64,000 nucleotides of DNA from contig CP001769.1 of assembly GCA_000024525.1 (NCBI GenBank), forward strand, positions 3,567,001-3,631,000, in the 5' to 3' direction. The stretch comes from Spirosoma linguale DSM 74 (lineage in GTDB: Bacteria; Bacteroidota; Bacteroidia; Cytophagales; Spirosomataceae). The position numbers were made by a program, and so were the translations under genes. Below, one piece after another: positions 43,892 to 53,238 of this stretch; position 1 is the stretch's first letter; the number at the start of each line of letters is the position of its first letter. The notes beneath the pieces are model-generated. The model was not told the DNA's origin and made no database searches. It was given only the letters and a program-made list of their open reading frames with translations.

Positions 43892-45073
43892 ATGAACACG
43901 ACACAAGCCGGTGCCGCTTCGGTACCCATTGAGCACATTACGCCTTCGCAGTTTCTAAGCCAGTCGGCGATGCGGTTTGGCGAACGCCCGGCCCTAGTGT
44001 TCATGGGTTTCTCCATTACCTACAACACCCTCACCGATCTGGTCAATCGGTTTGCCCAGTCCCTCACCGATCTGGGAGTTCGGCCCGGCGACCGGGTGGC
44101 CATCATGCTACCCAATCTTCCCCAAACGGTGGTGGCCAACTATGCCGTTCTGCGGATGGGGGCCATTGCCGTGATGGTGAACCCACTCTATACCGTTCCC
44201 GAGCTAACGCACTTACTCAACGATTCGGGTGCCGAAACACTGATCAAACTGCTCGAAACCGAATCGTTCACAGCTTTGGGGGGCGTTCCGACCATTTTTG
44301 TAGGATTGATCAATCATCAGCGCTAGGTCGATCTGTATCTGTCGTCATTGAAAATACTCTCGTCGTCCGCAGCCCCGATGGCCAGCGCTACTTATTCAGC
44401 TTTGATGGCGAAGTGCCCGCAAGCCACCTTTCTGGAAATATGGGGCATGACGGAGCTTTCGGCCTTTGGTACCTGCACGCCGGTAGAAACGGGTCAGGTT
44501 AAACTGGGGTCGGTAGGCTGCCCTCTACCGGGCTGCGCCGTCAAGATTGTAGATTTGGGGACGGGAACGACCGCATTGCCCGCTGGTCAGGATGGAGAGA
44601 TTTGCTACCAGGGGCCACAGATTATGCACGGCTACTGGAATAAACCCGAAGCCACCGCCGAAACCATCCGCGAAGGCTGGCTGTATTCGGGCGACGTAGG
44701 CCACGTTGACGAGGAGGGCTGGCTATATATTGTCGACCGGAAGAAAGACATGATTATCGCCGGTGGGTACAACATTTTCCCCTCCCAAATAGACGACGTT
44801 TTATACAGTCATCCGGCCATTTTAGAAGCCTGTTGCATTGGCGTTCCCGATGCCTACCGGGGCGAAACCGTAAAAGCGTTCATCGTGCTGAAACCGGGCA
44901 AAGTACTCACCGCCGACGAGGTAAATCTCTTTTGCCGGGAGCGCCTGTCGGCTTACAAAGTCCCCAAACAAATTAACTTTATCGATCAACTGCCTAAAAG
45001 TACGGTGGGTAAGATCCTGCGCCGGGAGTTGCTTCGACTGGAGTTACTGAAACCAGCCCCCACAGACTTGTGA
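43892..45073 (+). pseudogene. Acyl-CoA synthetase (AMP-forming) gene with in-frame stop and internal deletion
   Basis: The N-terminal part (43892-44323) reads like a fatty-acid CoA ligase: F-G-E-R-P-A-L-V-F and G-D-R-V-A-I-M-L-P-N. It then jumps to F-T-A-L-G-G-V-P-T-I and hits TAG at 44324-44326. The same frame continues with S-S-L-K-I-L-S-S-S-A-A-P-M, W-G-M-T-E-L, Y-S-G-D-V-G-H and K-S-T-V-G-K-I-L-R-R-E to the natural stop at 45073. About 150 residues, including the Thr/Ser/Gly-rich ATP-binding loop, are missing between the two N-terminal blocks. The gene cannot make an active enzyme as written. Reported as one pseudogene because both halves share a frame. Confidence 0.85.
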
Positions 45074-45136
45074 AATAAGCTATTTATGTGCTAATAATCG
45101 ACTAACTTATGGCATCATTTTAACGCTGAACTATTC

Positions 45137-46717
45137 ATGCAAAGTCGATTACTGACAGTTCTCCTTTGGGTTGTTCTTATTGCAGGAGCACCTGTTCAGG
45201 AGTCTGCCGCACAAGCCATTACAGCCGCCCAGCTGGATGCCCTGGTGCAGCGCACCCTAACCACGTTCGATGTGCCGGGCATTGCCGTTGCCGTGGTAAA
45301 AGACGGAAAAATCAGTCATGCCAAAGGGTACGGTGTTCGCTCGTTAAAGACTGGTGCACCCGTCGATGAAAACACCCTGTTTGGCATTGCGTCTAACAGC
45401 AAAGCCTTCACCTCGGCCGCTTTGGGCATGCTGATGGACGAAGGGAAACTGACCTGGGACGATAAGGTGATCGACTACATACCCGAGTTCAGAATGTACG
45501 ACCCGTACGTAACCGAAGCATTCACCATTCGGGATTTGCTTACCCACCGGAGCGGCCTTGGCCTTGGCGCGGGCGACCTGATGTTCTGGCCCGATTCGAG
45601 CAACTTCACCATGAAGGACGTTATCCATAACCTGCGCTATCTGAAACCGGTTTCTGGCTTTCGAACAAAATATGACTACGACAATCTGTTGTATATGGTG
45701 GCGGGCGAAGTAATTGAGCGGGTGAGCGGAAAAACGTGGCCTGATTTTATCGAAGAACGAATTATGAAACCCCTGCAAATGAATCATAGCGCCGGTTCGT
45801 ACGAACGACTTCCCGACAAAGTAAACGTGATTGATGCCCACGCGCCTGTTAATGGGAAAGTGCAGGTCATAAGTCGGGATATGTTCCGGTTCGGGTACGC
45901 AGCCGGGGGCATCAATTCGAGCGTGGCCGATATGAGCAAATGGGTGATTGCCCAACTCAACAAAGGCAAATACGGCGATAAAGGCAATAAGCCGTTGTTC
46001 AGTGAGAAAGTACACGCCGAGATGTGGAGCCCACAAACCATTCTGCCCGTTAACTCCACGCCTACGCCCCCTTATAACACGCACTTCTCGGCCTACGGAC
46101 TCGGTTGGGGGCTCAGCGACGTGAAAGGCTACAAGCAGGTGACGCACACAGGTGGCCTGGCGGGTATGGTGACGCAGGTGACGCTACTACCCGAACTTCA
46201 GTTGGGCATCATTGTTTTTACCAACCAGCAATCCGGGGCTGCGTTTAGCGCCGTTACCAACACCATCAAAGACAGCTATCTGGGACTTCCACCAACGGAT
46301 TGGGTTGGTATTTACAACGAACGAGTAAAGAAAGGGCAAGCCGAAGCGGAAAAAATTACCAAAGAAATTTGGGATGGTATTGCAAAAGCGCAGGCCACCA
46401 ACACCACTAGAATTGATTTTGCGAACTATGTCGGCACCTACCGCGACCGGTGGTTCGGCGATGTTGTACTGAGTCAGACAAACGGCCGGTGGTGGTTCCG
46501 ATCTGTACGTTCACCCAAGCTCATCGGCGAACTGTTTTATTATAAAGGAAACAGTTTCGTAGTAAAATGGAACAACCGGAGCTTGGATGCCGATGCTTAT
46601 GTGACATTTTCAGTAGATGACCAGATGAAGCCGGTTGCTATTAAAATGAAACCCATTTCTCCCCTGACCGACTTCAGCTTCGACTTTCAGGACCTTGATT
46701 TACAACGAATAAACTAG
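45137..46717 (+). CDS. Exported serine hydrolase, class C beta-lactamase fold
   Basis: This 526-residue protein has a signal peptide (1-26). The beta-lactamase/penicillin-binding fold shows S-N-S-K (Ser86 and Lys89 as the SxxK motif), Y-D-N (Tyr181, Asn183) and H-T-G-G-L near 338 in place of K-T-G. A C-terminal domain (about 385-526) resembles DUF3471. Members are usually esterases, D-aminopeptidases or peptidases rather than antibiotic-resistance enzymes. All catalytic residues are present. It lies downstream of the broken CoA-ligase gene with a 63 bp gap. Confidence 0.9.
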   Translation: MQSRLLTVLLWVVLIAGAPVQESAAQAITAAQLDALVQRTLTTFDVPGIAVAVVKDGKISHAKGYGVRSLKTGAPVDENTLFGIASNSKAFTSAALGMLMDEGKLTWDDKVIDYIPEFRMYDPYVTEAFTIRDLLTHRSGLGLGAGDLMFWPDSSNFTMKDVIHNLRYLKPVSGFRTKYDYDNLLYMVAGEVIERVSGKTWPDFIEERIMKPLQMNHSAGSYERLPDKVNVIDAHAPVNGKVQVISRDMFRFGYAAGGINSSVADMSKWVIAQLNKGKYGDKGNKPLFSEKVHAEMWSPQTILPVNSTPTPPYNTHFSAYGLGWGLSDVKGYKQVTHTGGLAGMVTQVTLLPELQLGIIVFTNQQSGAAFSAVTNTIKDSYLGLPPTDWVGIYNERVKKGQAEAEKITKEIWDGIAKAQATNTTRIDFANYVGTYRDRWFGDVVLSQTNGRWWFRSVRSPKLIGELFYYKGNSFVVKWNNRSLDADAYVTFSVDDQMKPVAIKMKPISPLTDFSFDFQDLDLQRIN

Positions 46718-46815
46718 TACTCTGATTCCCAGAAGCATGAACAGTGCTTCTATGAAGCAAGCGCCATTTAAGCCCTACGGTTGGCAAGCGTAAAATACGA
46801 TCATACTGAATCCAG

Positions 46816-47040
46816 TTAGTGACTTTCTGTTTGAGGAATATATTCAAGGAGATCGCCCGGCTGGCAGTCCAGGGCCCGGCATAGCGCTTCGAGCGTATTG
46901 AAGCGAATGGCTTTGGCTTTACCCGTTTTTAAGATGGATAGATTCGCCAGTGTCAGGTCTACTTTTTCAGCTAGTTCCGTAAGCGACATTTTTCGACGCG
47001 CCATCATCACGTCTACGTTTACAATTATTGGCATGGCCAT
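46816..47040 (-). CDS. Small XRE-family regulator (YozG-like)
   Basis: This 74-residue protein is almost entirely a helix-turn-helix domain: M-S-L-T-E-L-A-E-K-V-D-L-T-L-A-N-L-S-I-L-K and L-E-A-L-C-R-A-L-D-C-Q-P-G-D-L-L-E-Y. Its ATG shares one base with the stop of the DUF2975 gene (TAATG), which fixes the start and implies coupling. DUF2975 with a YozG-like regulator is a widespread pair of unknown role; autoregulation through the palindromes upstream is likely. Confidence 0.88.
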   Translation of the reverse strand: MAMPIIVNVDVMMARRKMSLTELAEKVDLTLANLSILKTGKAKAIRFNTLEALCRALDCQPGDLLEYIPQTESH

Positions 47041-47678
47041 TAGACTGTTAACTCCTGTTCCTCTTTGAGATATAACCCAGAACGGAATACTTCGGCTAGG
47101 CCGAATAATAAAAAGCCAATAAAAAAACTACTAGACAATAGAGCGGGTAATCCATAACTGCCCAGAGTATAGGTAGCATGATGTTTTTGTAACAGTGCTA
47201 TAACATCGTTCTTGATCAGTAGCCAACTTAATAGCTCGTCAAAGTTATTGATTATCAAAAGGATACCCAGCACCCGGATTCGGGCGACGTTGGCCGTACT
47301 GAACACATGAATCGTACCAACCGTGTCCATAATCAACTTTACCTGACGCAACATCAGGGCAATAGTAGATGTATCAAAAAAAATACAGATGACATTCTTC
47401 CAATAAAGCCCGGCGTCTTCGTTGAACATACTTCTGTCAAAACAATCGAAATTAAGCCACGAACTATAGGAGCTGTGTGTCGTGAACACAAACCCTCTAT
47501 CCCCATAGACAACTTCTTCCCCCAGGCGAATGGGTACATTTATATAGAATGTAAGATGCTTCAGAGGGCCAAAATAAGTGTAAGCTAATACAAGTGCTCC
47601 GCCAACTATAAGAAATAATGAAGCATAATAAATAAAGGCAACAATCCTTTTTAATGTCCGAAGATAAGATGTGTGCAT
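47040..47678 (-). CDS. DUF2975-family membrane protein
   Basis: This 212-residue protein has four hydrophobic helices (about 12-32, 105-125, 135-155, 178-198), the usual DUF2975 layout, with L-R-V/I-L-G-I-L-L-I-I-N-N in the third. The family is nearly always encoded upstream of a small XRE regulator, as here. Its function is unknown; a membrane sensor controlling the regulator has been suggested by its organisation only. Transcription would start in the AT-rich region beyond 47680. Confidence 0.8.
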   Translation of the reverse strand: MHTSYLRTLKRIVAFIYYASLFLIVGGALVLAYTYFGPLKHLTFYINVPIRLGEEVVYGDRGFVFTTHSSYSSWLNFDCFDRSMFNEDAGLYWKNVICIFFDTSTIALMLRQVKLIMDTVGTIHVFSTANVARIRVLGILLIINNFDELLSWLLIKNDVIALLQKHHATYTLGSYGLPALLSSSFFIGFLLFGLAEVFRSGLYLKEEQELTV

Positions 47679-47707
47679 AGTGGTTAATTATTAAATTCAC
47701 GTAATTA

Positions 47708-47746
47708 TCGATAAATATTTATTGTTATTCAATAAATATTTACCGA
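47708..47746. promoter_or_regulatory. Large AT-rich palindrome upstream of the DUF2975/XRE pair, probable operator
   Basis: TAAATATTTATTG (47712-47724) and CAATAAATATTTA (47730-47742) are exact reverse complements around TTATT, and after one mismatch three more pairs follow outward on each side. Each arm also contains the self-palindrome TAAATATTTA; the two copies start 21 bp apart, two helical turns. It lies 30-70 bp before the DUF2975 start, the expected place for an autoregulatory site. Confidence 0.6.
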
Positions 47747-48006
47747 ATAGTCAAGATATTACGCTCAATATCAGGTTATCTATTCTATGTGTTTGCAGCG
47801 TAGTGGTATAATTGTAATTTTGACCGGCAAACACTGAACAGCCGTCGGCAACGTCATTTGTAATCAGTAACCTGAAGAGTAACTTCCTGCCTATATCAGT
47901 TACTGATTTTATGAATAAAGTTTTGGTGTATTCACAAAATAATTGTCTTTTTTGCAACGTAGCGACCAACGTTACTTACAACTAATTCCAGTCTGGTAAA
48001 CATACG
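47747..48006. other. Intergenic region before the phosphosugar mutase
   Basis: The gap between divergent genes spans 47679-48006. Apart from the palindrome at 47708-47746 I see no hairpin with a U-run and no coding frame. The stretch must contain promoters for both directions. Confidence 0.4.
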
Positions 48007-49764
48007 ATGACAACTTCCCTTGACTCCCCTACTCAGCAACGCGTTGATAAGTGGCTTAGCGGTAATTATGATGCCGCCACCAAAGAATCTATACAACATC
48101 TGATCGACTCGGGTAATGTTACCGAACTAACCGACTCGTTCTACCGCGACCTCGAATTTGGCACGGGTGGCCTGCGGGGTGTTCTGGGCGTTGGCTCAAA
48201 CCGCATGAACCGCTATACGGTTGGTGCCGCTACGCAGGGGCTTTCCAATTACATCAATGCGGCCTTTCCAGGCCAGGATGTCAGCGTAGCCATTGCGCAC
48301 GACAGCCGCCGGATGAGTCCGGAGTTCGCCCGCCTGGTTGCCGATATCTTTTCGGCGAATGGTATAAAAGTGTACCTTTTTAGCAGCCTGCGGCCAACGC
48401 CAGAGTTGTCGTTTGCCATTCGGCAGTTGGGTTGCCAGAGCGGTATTGTGGTAACAGCCTCGCACAACCCGCCCGAGTACAACGGCTATAAAGTGTACTG
48501 GAATGATGGCGGGCAGGTGGTTTCTCCCCACGACAAAGCCATTATTGCCGAGGTGAACAAGATTACGTCCGTCGATGACATCAAGTTTGACGGAATCCCC
48601 GAACGGATCCACCTGATCGACGAAGAAATTGACGCTCCTTATGTTGAGCGCGTTAAATCCAATGCTGTAAACCCGGATGTGATCAAGCGGCAGGCTAACC
48701 TGAACATCGTTTACACGCCAATCCACGGAACAGGTATCACACTCGTGCCCCGCGTTCTGGATGCGTTGGGTTTCAACAATGTTCATATCGTTGAGCAGCA
48801 GGCTACGCCCGATGGAAATTTTCCAACGGTGAAATCGCCTAACCCCGAAGAACGGGCCGCTATGCAGCTGGCACTCGACCTGGCTAATTCACTAAATGCC
48901 GACCTCGTGATGGCCACCGACCCCGATGCCGACCGTGTTGGTGCGGGTGCCCGCAATCACCACGGCGAGTTCGAATTGCTGAACGGTAACCAGATGGCCA
49001 GCCTGATTATTTACTACCTGCTCAACGCCTGGAAAGATGCGGGGAAACTGACGGGAAAAGAGTTTGTTGCCAAGACCATCGTTACCACCGACCTCATCGA
49101 CAAGATGTGCGAACGCTACGGGGTAAACTGTTACAATACCCTGACAGGCTTTAAATACATTGCCGAGGTTATCCGTGAACTGGAAGGCAAAGAACAGTTC
49201 ATTGGCGGTGGCGAAGAAAGTTACGGCTACCTGATCGGTGATTTCGTACGCGATAAAGACGCCATCGCGTCCTGCGCTATCATTGCCGAACTAACTGCCT
49301 ATGCCAAAGACCAGGGCAAAAGCCTGTTCGACATGCTGATGGCCATGTATCAGGAGAATGGCTTCTACTACGAAGCACTGGTTTCACTGACCAAAAAAGG
49401 TAAATCGGGTGCCGAAGAGATTCAGCAGATGATGGCCGACTTCCGGGCCAACCCACCTAAATCAATTGCCGGTTCAGCCGTTGTTCGGGTAGACGACTAC
49501 AAAGCCCTGACCCGCCTTGATCCCAAAACCGGACAAACAACCGTTATCGAATCTGGTAAAATGGGTATTGAGCCTTCAAACGTGCTGCAATTCTTTACGG
49601 AAGATGGCACCAAAGTATCCGCTCGCCCGTCGGGAACAGAACCTAAAATTAAGTTCTATGTAAGTGTCGTAGAACCTCTGGAGAGCAAAGAAGCTTTCGA
49701 TGAAACTTACGCACAGTTGAAAGCAAAAGTGCAGCGTGTTATTGATGAGCTACAACTCGTATAA
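48007..49764 (+). CDS. Phosphoglucomutase/phosphomannomutase (alpha-D-phosphohexomutase)
   Basis: This 585-residue enzyme interconverts hexose 1- and 6-phosphates. It has the phosphoserine loop T-A-S-H-N-P-P-E-Y-N-G-Y-K near residue 150, the metal loop D-P-D-A-D-R near 318, the sugar-binding G-G-E-E-S-Y-G near 400 and the phosphate-binding R-P-S-G-T-E-P-K near 540. The length matches the long PgcA/PGM2-type branch. A strong terminator follows, so it is monocistronic. Confidence 0.93.
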   Translation: MTTSLDSPTQQRVDKWLSGNYDAATKESIQHLIDSGNVTELTDSFYRDLEFGTGGLRGVLGVGSNRMNRYTVGAATQGLSNYINAAFPGQDVSVAIAHDSRRMSPEFARLVADIFSANGIKVYLFSSLRPTPELSFAIRQLGCQSGIVVTASHNPPEYNGYKVYWNDGGQVVSPHDKAIIAEVNKITSVDDIKFDGIPERIHLIDEEIDAPYVERVKSNAVNPDVIKRQANLNIVYTPIHGTGITLVPRVLDALGFNNVHIVEQQATPDGNFPTVKSPNPEERAAMQLALDLANSLNADLVMATDPDADRVGAGARNHHGEFELLNGNQMASLIIYYLLNAWKDAGKLTGKEFVAKTIVTTDLIDKMCERYGVNCYNTLTGFKYIAEVIRELEGKEQFIGGGEESYGYLIGDFVRDKDAIASCAIIAELTAYAKDQGKSLFDMLMAMYQENGFYYEALVSLTKKGKSGAEEIQQMMADFRANPPKSIAGSAVVRVDDYKALTRLDPKTGQTTVIESGKMGIEPSNVLQFFTEDGTKVSARPSGTEPKIKFYVSVVEPLESKEAFDETYAQLKAKVQRVIDELQLV

Positions 49765-49806
49765 AGTACGATCTACTGGTCAGAAAAAATAGATAAATAG
49801 TTGCCC

Positions 49807-49840
49807 AAAGCCCTCCTGTCTTACCAGGAGGGCTTTTTTA
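49807..49840 (+). terminator. Rho-independent terminator after the mutase gene
   Basis: AAAGCCCTCCTG (49807-49818) pairs exactly with CAGGAGGGCTTT (49825-49836) around 6 nt, with a T-run at 49834-49839. Confidence 0.9.
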
Positions 49841-49964
49841 GTTATTATACATGACAACATAATTATAGATAGAATAATTAGAATTCTTCATCCATTGACT
49901 TTAAGTATATACACCTAAGTATTCTATACGATTAACATTTATCTACTCTAAAAACACCTACACG

Positions 49965-52900
49965 ATGAAGCATGCTTTACGACAGAGTTACCAAAAACTG
50001 CCGCTGTTTATTTTCTGCTGGCTTTTTTGCCTGGGAGCTTTTGCTCAGGAGAGAAAAATCACGGGGCGAATTACAGATGGTAATGACAATAGCGCACTTC
50101 CCGGTGCAAACGTAGTTGTCAAAGGCACACAAACGGGCGTAGTGACGGATGCCAATGGGCAATTCTCCTTAAACGTGGCAACCGGCCGGGACGTACTCAC
50201 AATTTCGGCCATTGGCTATGCCTCACAGGAAGTTACCATTGGGGCGCGCACGTCGCTGAACATTTCGTTATCCCCCGATATCAAAACGCTTAATGAAGTT
50301 GTCGTAACGGGTTATGGTGCACAGGCCAAACGGGATATTACGGGTGCCGTAGCAACTGTCGATACCAAACAACTCCTCTCGGTTCCCTCAACCAACGTTG
50401 GTCAGGCTCTACAAGGTCGTGTTGCGGGGGTTCAGGTAGGGAATGAAAACTCCCCCGGTGGCGGGGTCATGGTTCGTATCCGCGGTTTCGGTACGATCAA
50501 CGATAACTCGCCCCTGTACGTCATTGATGGCGTGCCTACCAAAGGCAACCTGAATACATTGAACCTGAATGATGTAGAGAGCATGCAGATTCTGAAAGAT
50601 GCGTCTGCTGCATCTATTTACGGCTCACGCGCCGGTAATGGTGTGGTTATTATCACAACCAAGAAAGGAAAAGCCGGAAAGCCCAAATTTACGTACGATA
50701 CGTACTACGGTTCGCAACGGCACGGTAAGCTGCTCGATATGCTGAACACGCAGGAGTACGCCGACCTGATCTGGGAATCCCGCAGAAACTCCGGTGTACT
50801 AGGCCCCAATGGAAACCCGGTTCACTCGCAGTTTGGCAATGGTGTAACCCCGGTCATTCCGGATTTCGTGCTCCCTACTGGTGCCTCGGCCAACGACCCT
50901 CGTTTAGCCCGAAACCCGGATGGAACGTATGTCAACTACAATAACGACATCAGCTCGCCAGGTTTTCTGCTGATTACGCCGTCCAATAAAACAGGAACCA
51001 ACTGGATGGAAGAGATTTTTACCACGGCCCCCATCCAGAACCATCAGTTAGGCGTATCGGGAGGTAGTGAAAGCGGTCGTTACGCCATGTCGCTGAATTA
51101 CTTCAACCAGGATGGTATTATGAAGTATACGGGCTACAAACGCTATTCGTTACGGGCTAATACCGAGTTTAACGTCAACAAACGGGTTCGTGTTGGCCAG
51201 AACTTCCAGGTAGCTTATGGCGAGCGCATTGGTCAGCCAAATGGTAATAACGCCGAAAGTAACCCCGTTTCGTTCGCCTACCGTATTCAGCCGATCATTC
51301 CGGTTTATGACGTAGCCGGAAATTTTGCAGGTACACGCGGGGGTGACCTCGACAATGCCAATAACCCGGTTGCCCTGCTGTACCGCAATAAAGACAACGT
51401 TCAGAAAGAAGTCCGGCTATTTGGTAATGCCTTCGCTGAAGTCGACATCCTTAAAAACCTGACAGCCCGCACTAGCTTCGGTATTGATTACAACCTTTAT
51501 AACTACCGAAACTATACCATTCGGGACATCGAATCGGCCGAAGCACGCGGTTCGAACCAGCTCCAGACCAACAACAATTATGAATGGACCTGGACCTGGT
51601 ATAATACGCTGACATATAATGTTAACCTCGGCGACCGGCATCGTTTCAATGTAATCGCCGGTACCGAGTCGATCAAAAACTATTTTGAAACCTACGATGC
51701 TACCCGGACAAATTTTGCGGTAGACGACATCGAAAACCGCTACCTGAGTGCCGGTACGGGAGTTCAGACCAACAACGGAGGTGCGTCGAACTGGCGGCTG
51801 GCATCGGAGTTTGCTAAAGTTAACTACGCGCTCGACGATAAGTATCTAATCGACCTGACCGTCCGGCGTGACCGGTCGTCCCGTTTTGCGAAGGAATTCC
51901 GGTCGGCGGTATTCCCGGCTGCGAGCGTAGGCTGGCGTGTTTCGAAAGAAAACTTCTTTAAGCCACTCACGCTGTTCGATGACTTGAAATTCCGCGCAGG
52001 TTGGGGCCAGACGGGTAACCAGGAGATTGGTAACTACAACTCGTTCACCCAGTTCAGCACAAACCCTATTACGTCGTTCTACGACATCAACGGCACGCGT
52101 ACGTCGGCGGTGCCCGGTTATGAACTTACCCAGTTTGGTAACGCCAAAGCTAAATGGGAAACCACGACCAGCCTGAACATTGGTTTCGACGCCAGCCTGC
52201 TTAAAAACAAGCTGACCGTTGGCTTCGACTGGTATACCCGCACCACCTCCGACATGCTTTTCCCTGTTCAGGCCCCGCTCACTCAGGGCGTAGCCACGGT
52301 GCCTTTCCAGAATATTGGTTCGATGCGTAACCGTGGTATTGACCTGATGATCAATTACGGCGATAAGATCGGTTCCGGCGGCCTCACGTATAATGTAGGT
52401 GCCAACTTCAGCACCTACCGCAACGTGGTAACGAAGACGAATGGTGATCCCAGCACGCAGTACTTTGGTATTAACGATGAGCGGATTCAGAACTTTGTGG
52501 TCACCCAGCAAGACTACGCTATTTCTTCCTTCTTTGGCTATACAATCGACGGCATCTTCCAGACCAACGAAGAAGCTAAAGCTGCGCCAATCCAGTTTGG
52601 TAACGCAGCCGCAGAGAACGTAGCTGGTCGCTTTAAATTCCGCGACATCAATGGTGATGGTAAAATTGACACCAAAGACCTCAGCATCATTGGCAGTCCG
52701 CATCCGAAGTTCACATATGGCCTTAATCTCAATCTGAACTATAAAAACTTCGGACTAACCCTGTTTGGACAAGGGGTTGAGGGCAATCAGATCTTCAATT
52801 ACACCAAATACTGGACGGACTTCCCAACGTTTGGCGGTAACCGCAGCTCCCGCATGCTGTATCAATCCTGGCGGCCCGGCAAAACGGACGCTATTCTGCC

Positions 52901-53213
52901 CCAGCTTCGCTCAAGCGATCAGGTTAGTATCCAACCGTCTACCTATTACCTGGAAAGCGGCTCATATTTCCGGATGAAAAACATCCAGCTTACCTACCAG
53001 CTGCCACAGTCACTGCTCTCGAAACTGGGTGTTGGCGCTACCTCAATTTACATTCAGGGCCAGAACATGTTCACCATCACCAAATACTCCGGCATGGACC
53101 CTGAAATTAACCTGCGTAGCTATTCGGCCGGTAACGACCGCCAGATTGGCGTAGATGGCGGCTCTTACCCGGTAGCCAAAACCGTATTAGTTGGTTTGAA
53201 CCTGTCATTTTAG
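49965..53213 (+). CDS. SusC/RagA-family TonB-linked outer-membrane transporter
   Basis: This 1082-residue protein has a signal peptide (1-28, ending A-F-A-Q). A carboxypeptidase-regulatory-like domain follows (about 32-108, with I-T-G-R-I-T-D-G and G-V-V-T-D-A-N-G-Q-F). The TonB box/plug start is V-V-V-T-G-Y-G (about 113-119), with the plug to about 235 and then the 22-strand barrel. It forms the pore of a SusCD nutrient importer with the next gene, 25 bp downstream. No glycoside hydrolase or regulator adjoins it, so the substrate cannot be guessed. Confidence 0.95.
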   Translation: MKHALRQSYQKLPLFIFCWLFCLGAFAQERKITGRITDGNDNSALPGANVVVKGTQTGVVTDANGQFSLNVATGRDVLTISAIGYASQEVTIGARTSLNISLSPDIKTLNEVVVTGYGAQAKRDITGAVATVDTKQLLSVPSTNVGQALQGRVAGVQVGNENSPGGGVMVRIRGFGTINDNSPLYVIDGVPTKGNLNTLNLNDVESMQILKDASAASIYGSRAGNGVVIITTKKGKAGKPKFTYDTYYGSQRHGKLLDMLNTQEYADLIWESRRNSGVLGPNGNPVHSQFGNGVTPVIPDFVLPTGASANDPRLARNPDGTYVNYNNDISSPGFLLITPSNKTGTNWMEEIFTTAPIQNHQLGVSGGSESGRYAMSLNYFNQDGIMKYTGYKRYSLRANTEFNVNKRVRVGQNFQVAYGERIGQPNGNNAESNPVSFAYRIQPIIPVYDVAGNFAGTRGGDLDNANNPVALLYRNKDNVQKEVRLFGNAFAEVDILKNLTARTSFGIDYNLYNYRNYTIRDIESAEARGSNQLQTNNNYEWTWTWYNTLTYNVNLGDRHRFNVIAGTESIKNYFETYDATRTNFAVDDIENRYLSAGTGVQTNNGGASNWRLASEFAKVNYALDDKYLIDLTVRRDRSSRFAKEFRSAVFPAASVGWRVSKENFFKPLTLFDDLKFRAGWGQTGNQEIGNYNSFTQFSTNPITSFYDINGTRTSAVPGYELTQFGNAKAKWETTTSLNIGFDASLLKNKLTVGFDWYTRTTSDMLFPVQAPLTQGVATVPFQNIGSMRNRGIDLMINYGDKIGSGGLTYNVGANFSTYRNVVTKTNGDPSTQYFGINDERIQNFVVTQQDYAISSFFGYTIDGIFQTNEEAKAAPIQFGNAAAENVAGRFKFRDINGDGKIDTKDLSIIGSPHPKFTYGLNLNLNYKNFGLTLFGQGVEGNQIFNYTKYWTDFPTFGGNRSSRMLYQSWRPGKTDAILPQLRSSDQVSIQPSTYYLESGSYFRMKNIQLTYQLPQSLLSKLGVGATSIYIQGQNMFTITKYSGMDPEINLRSYSAGNDRQIGVDGGSYPVAKTVLVGLNLSF

Positions 53214-53238
53214 GCTATATTCTACACAGAATCATCTC

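Noticed and set aside
44348..45073. A separate gene starting at TTG 44348
   Set aside because: It lies in the same frame as the upstream part and continues a single acyl-CoA ligase after an in-frame TAG, so it is treated as part of one pseudogene.
46731..46751. Hairpin AGAAGCA..TGCTTCT after the serine hydrolase
   Set aside because: Only 7 bp and no T-run on either strand; too weak to call a terminator.
51846..52703. Reverse frame of 285 codons over susC
   Set aside because: The forward frame encodes a full SusC barrel; the reverse frame has no recognisable motif.
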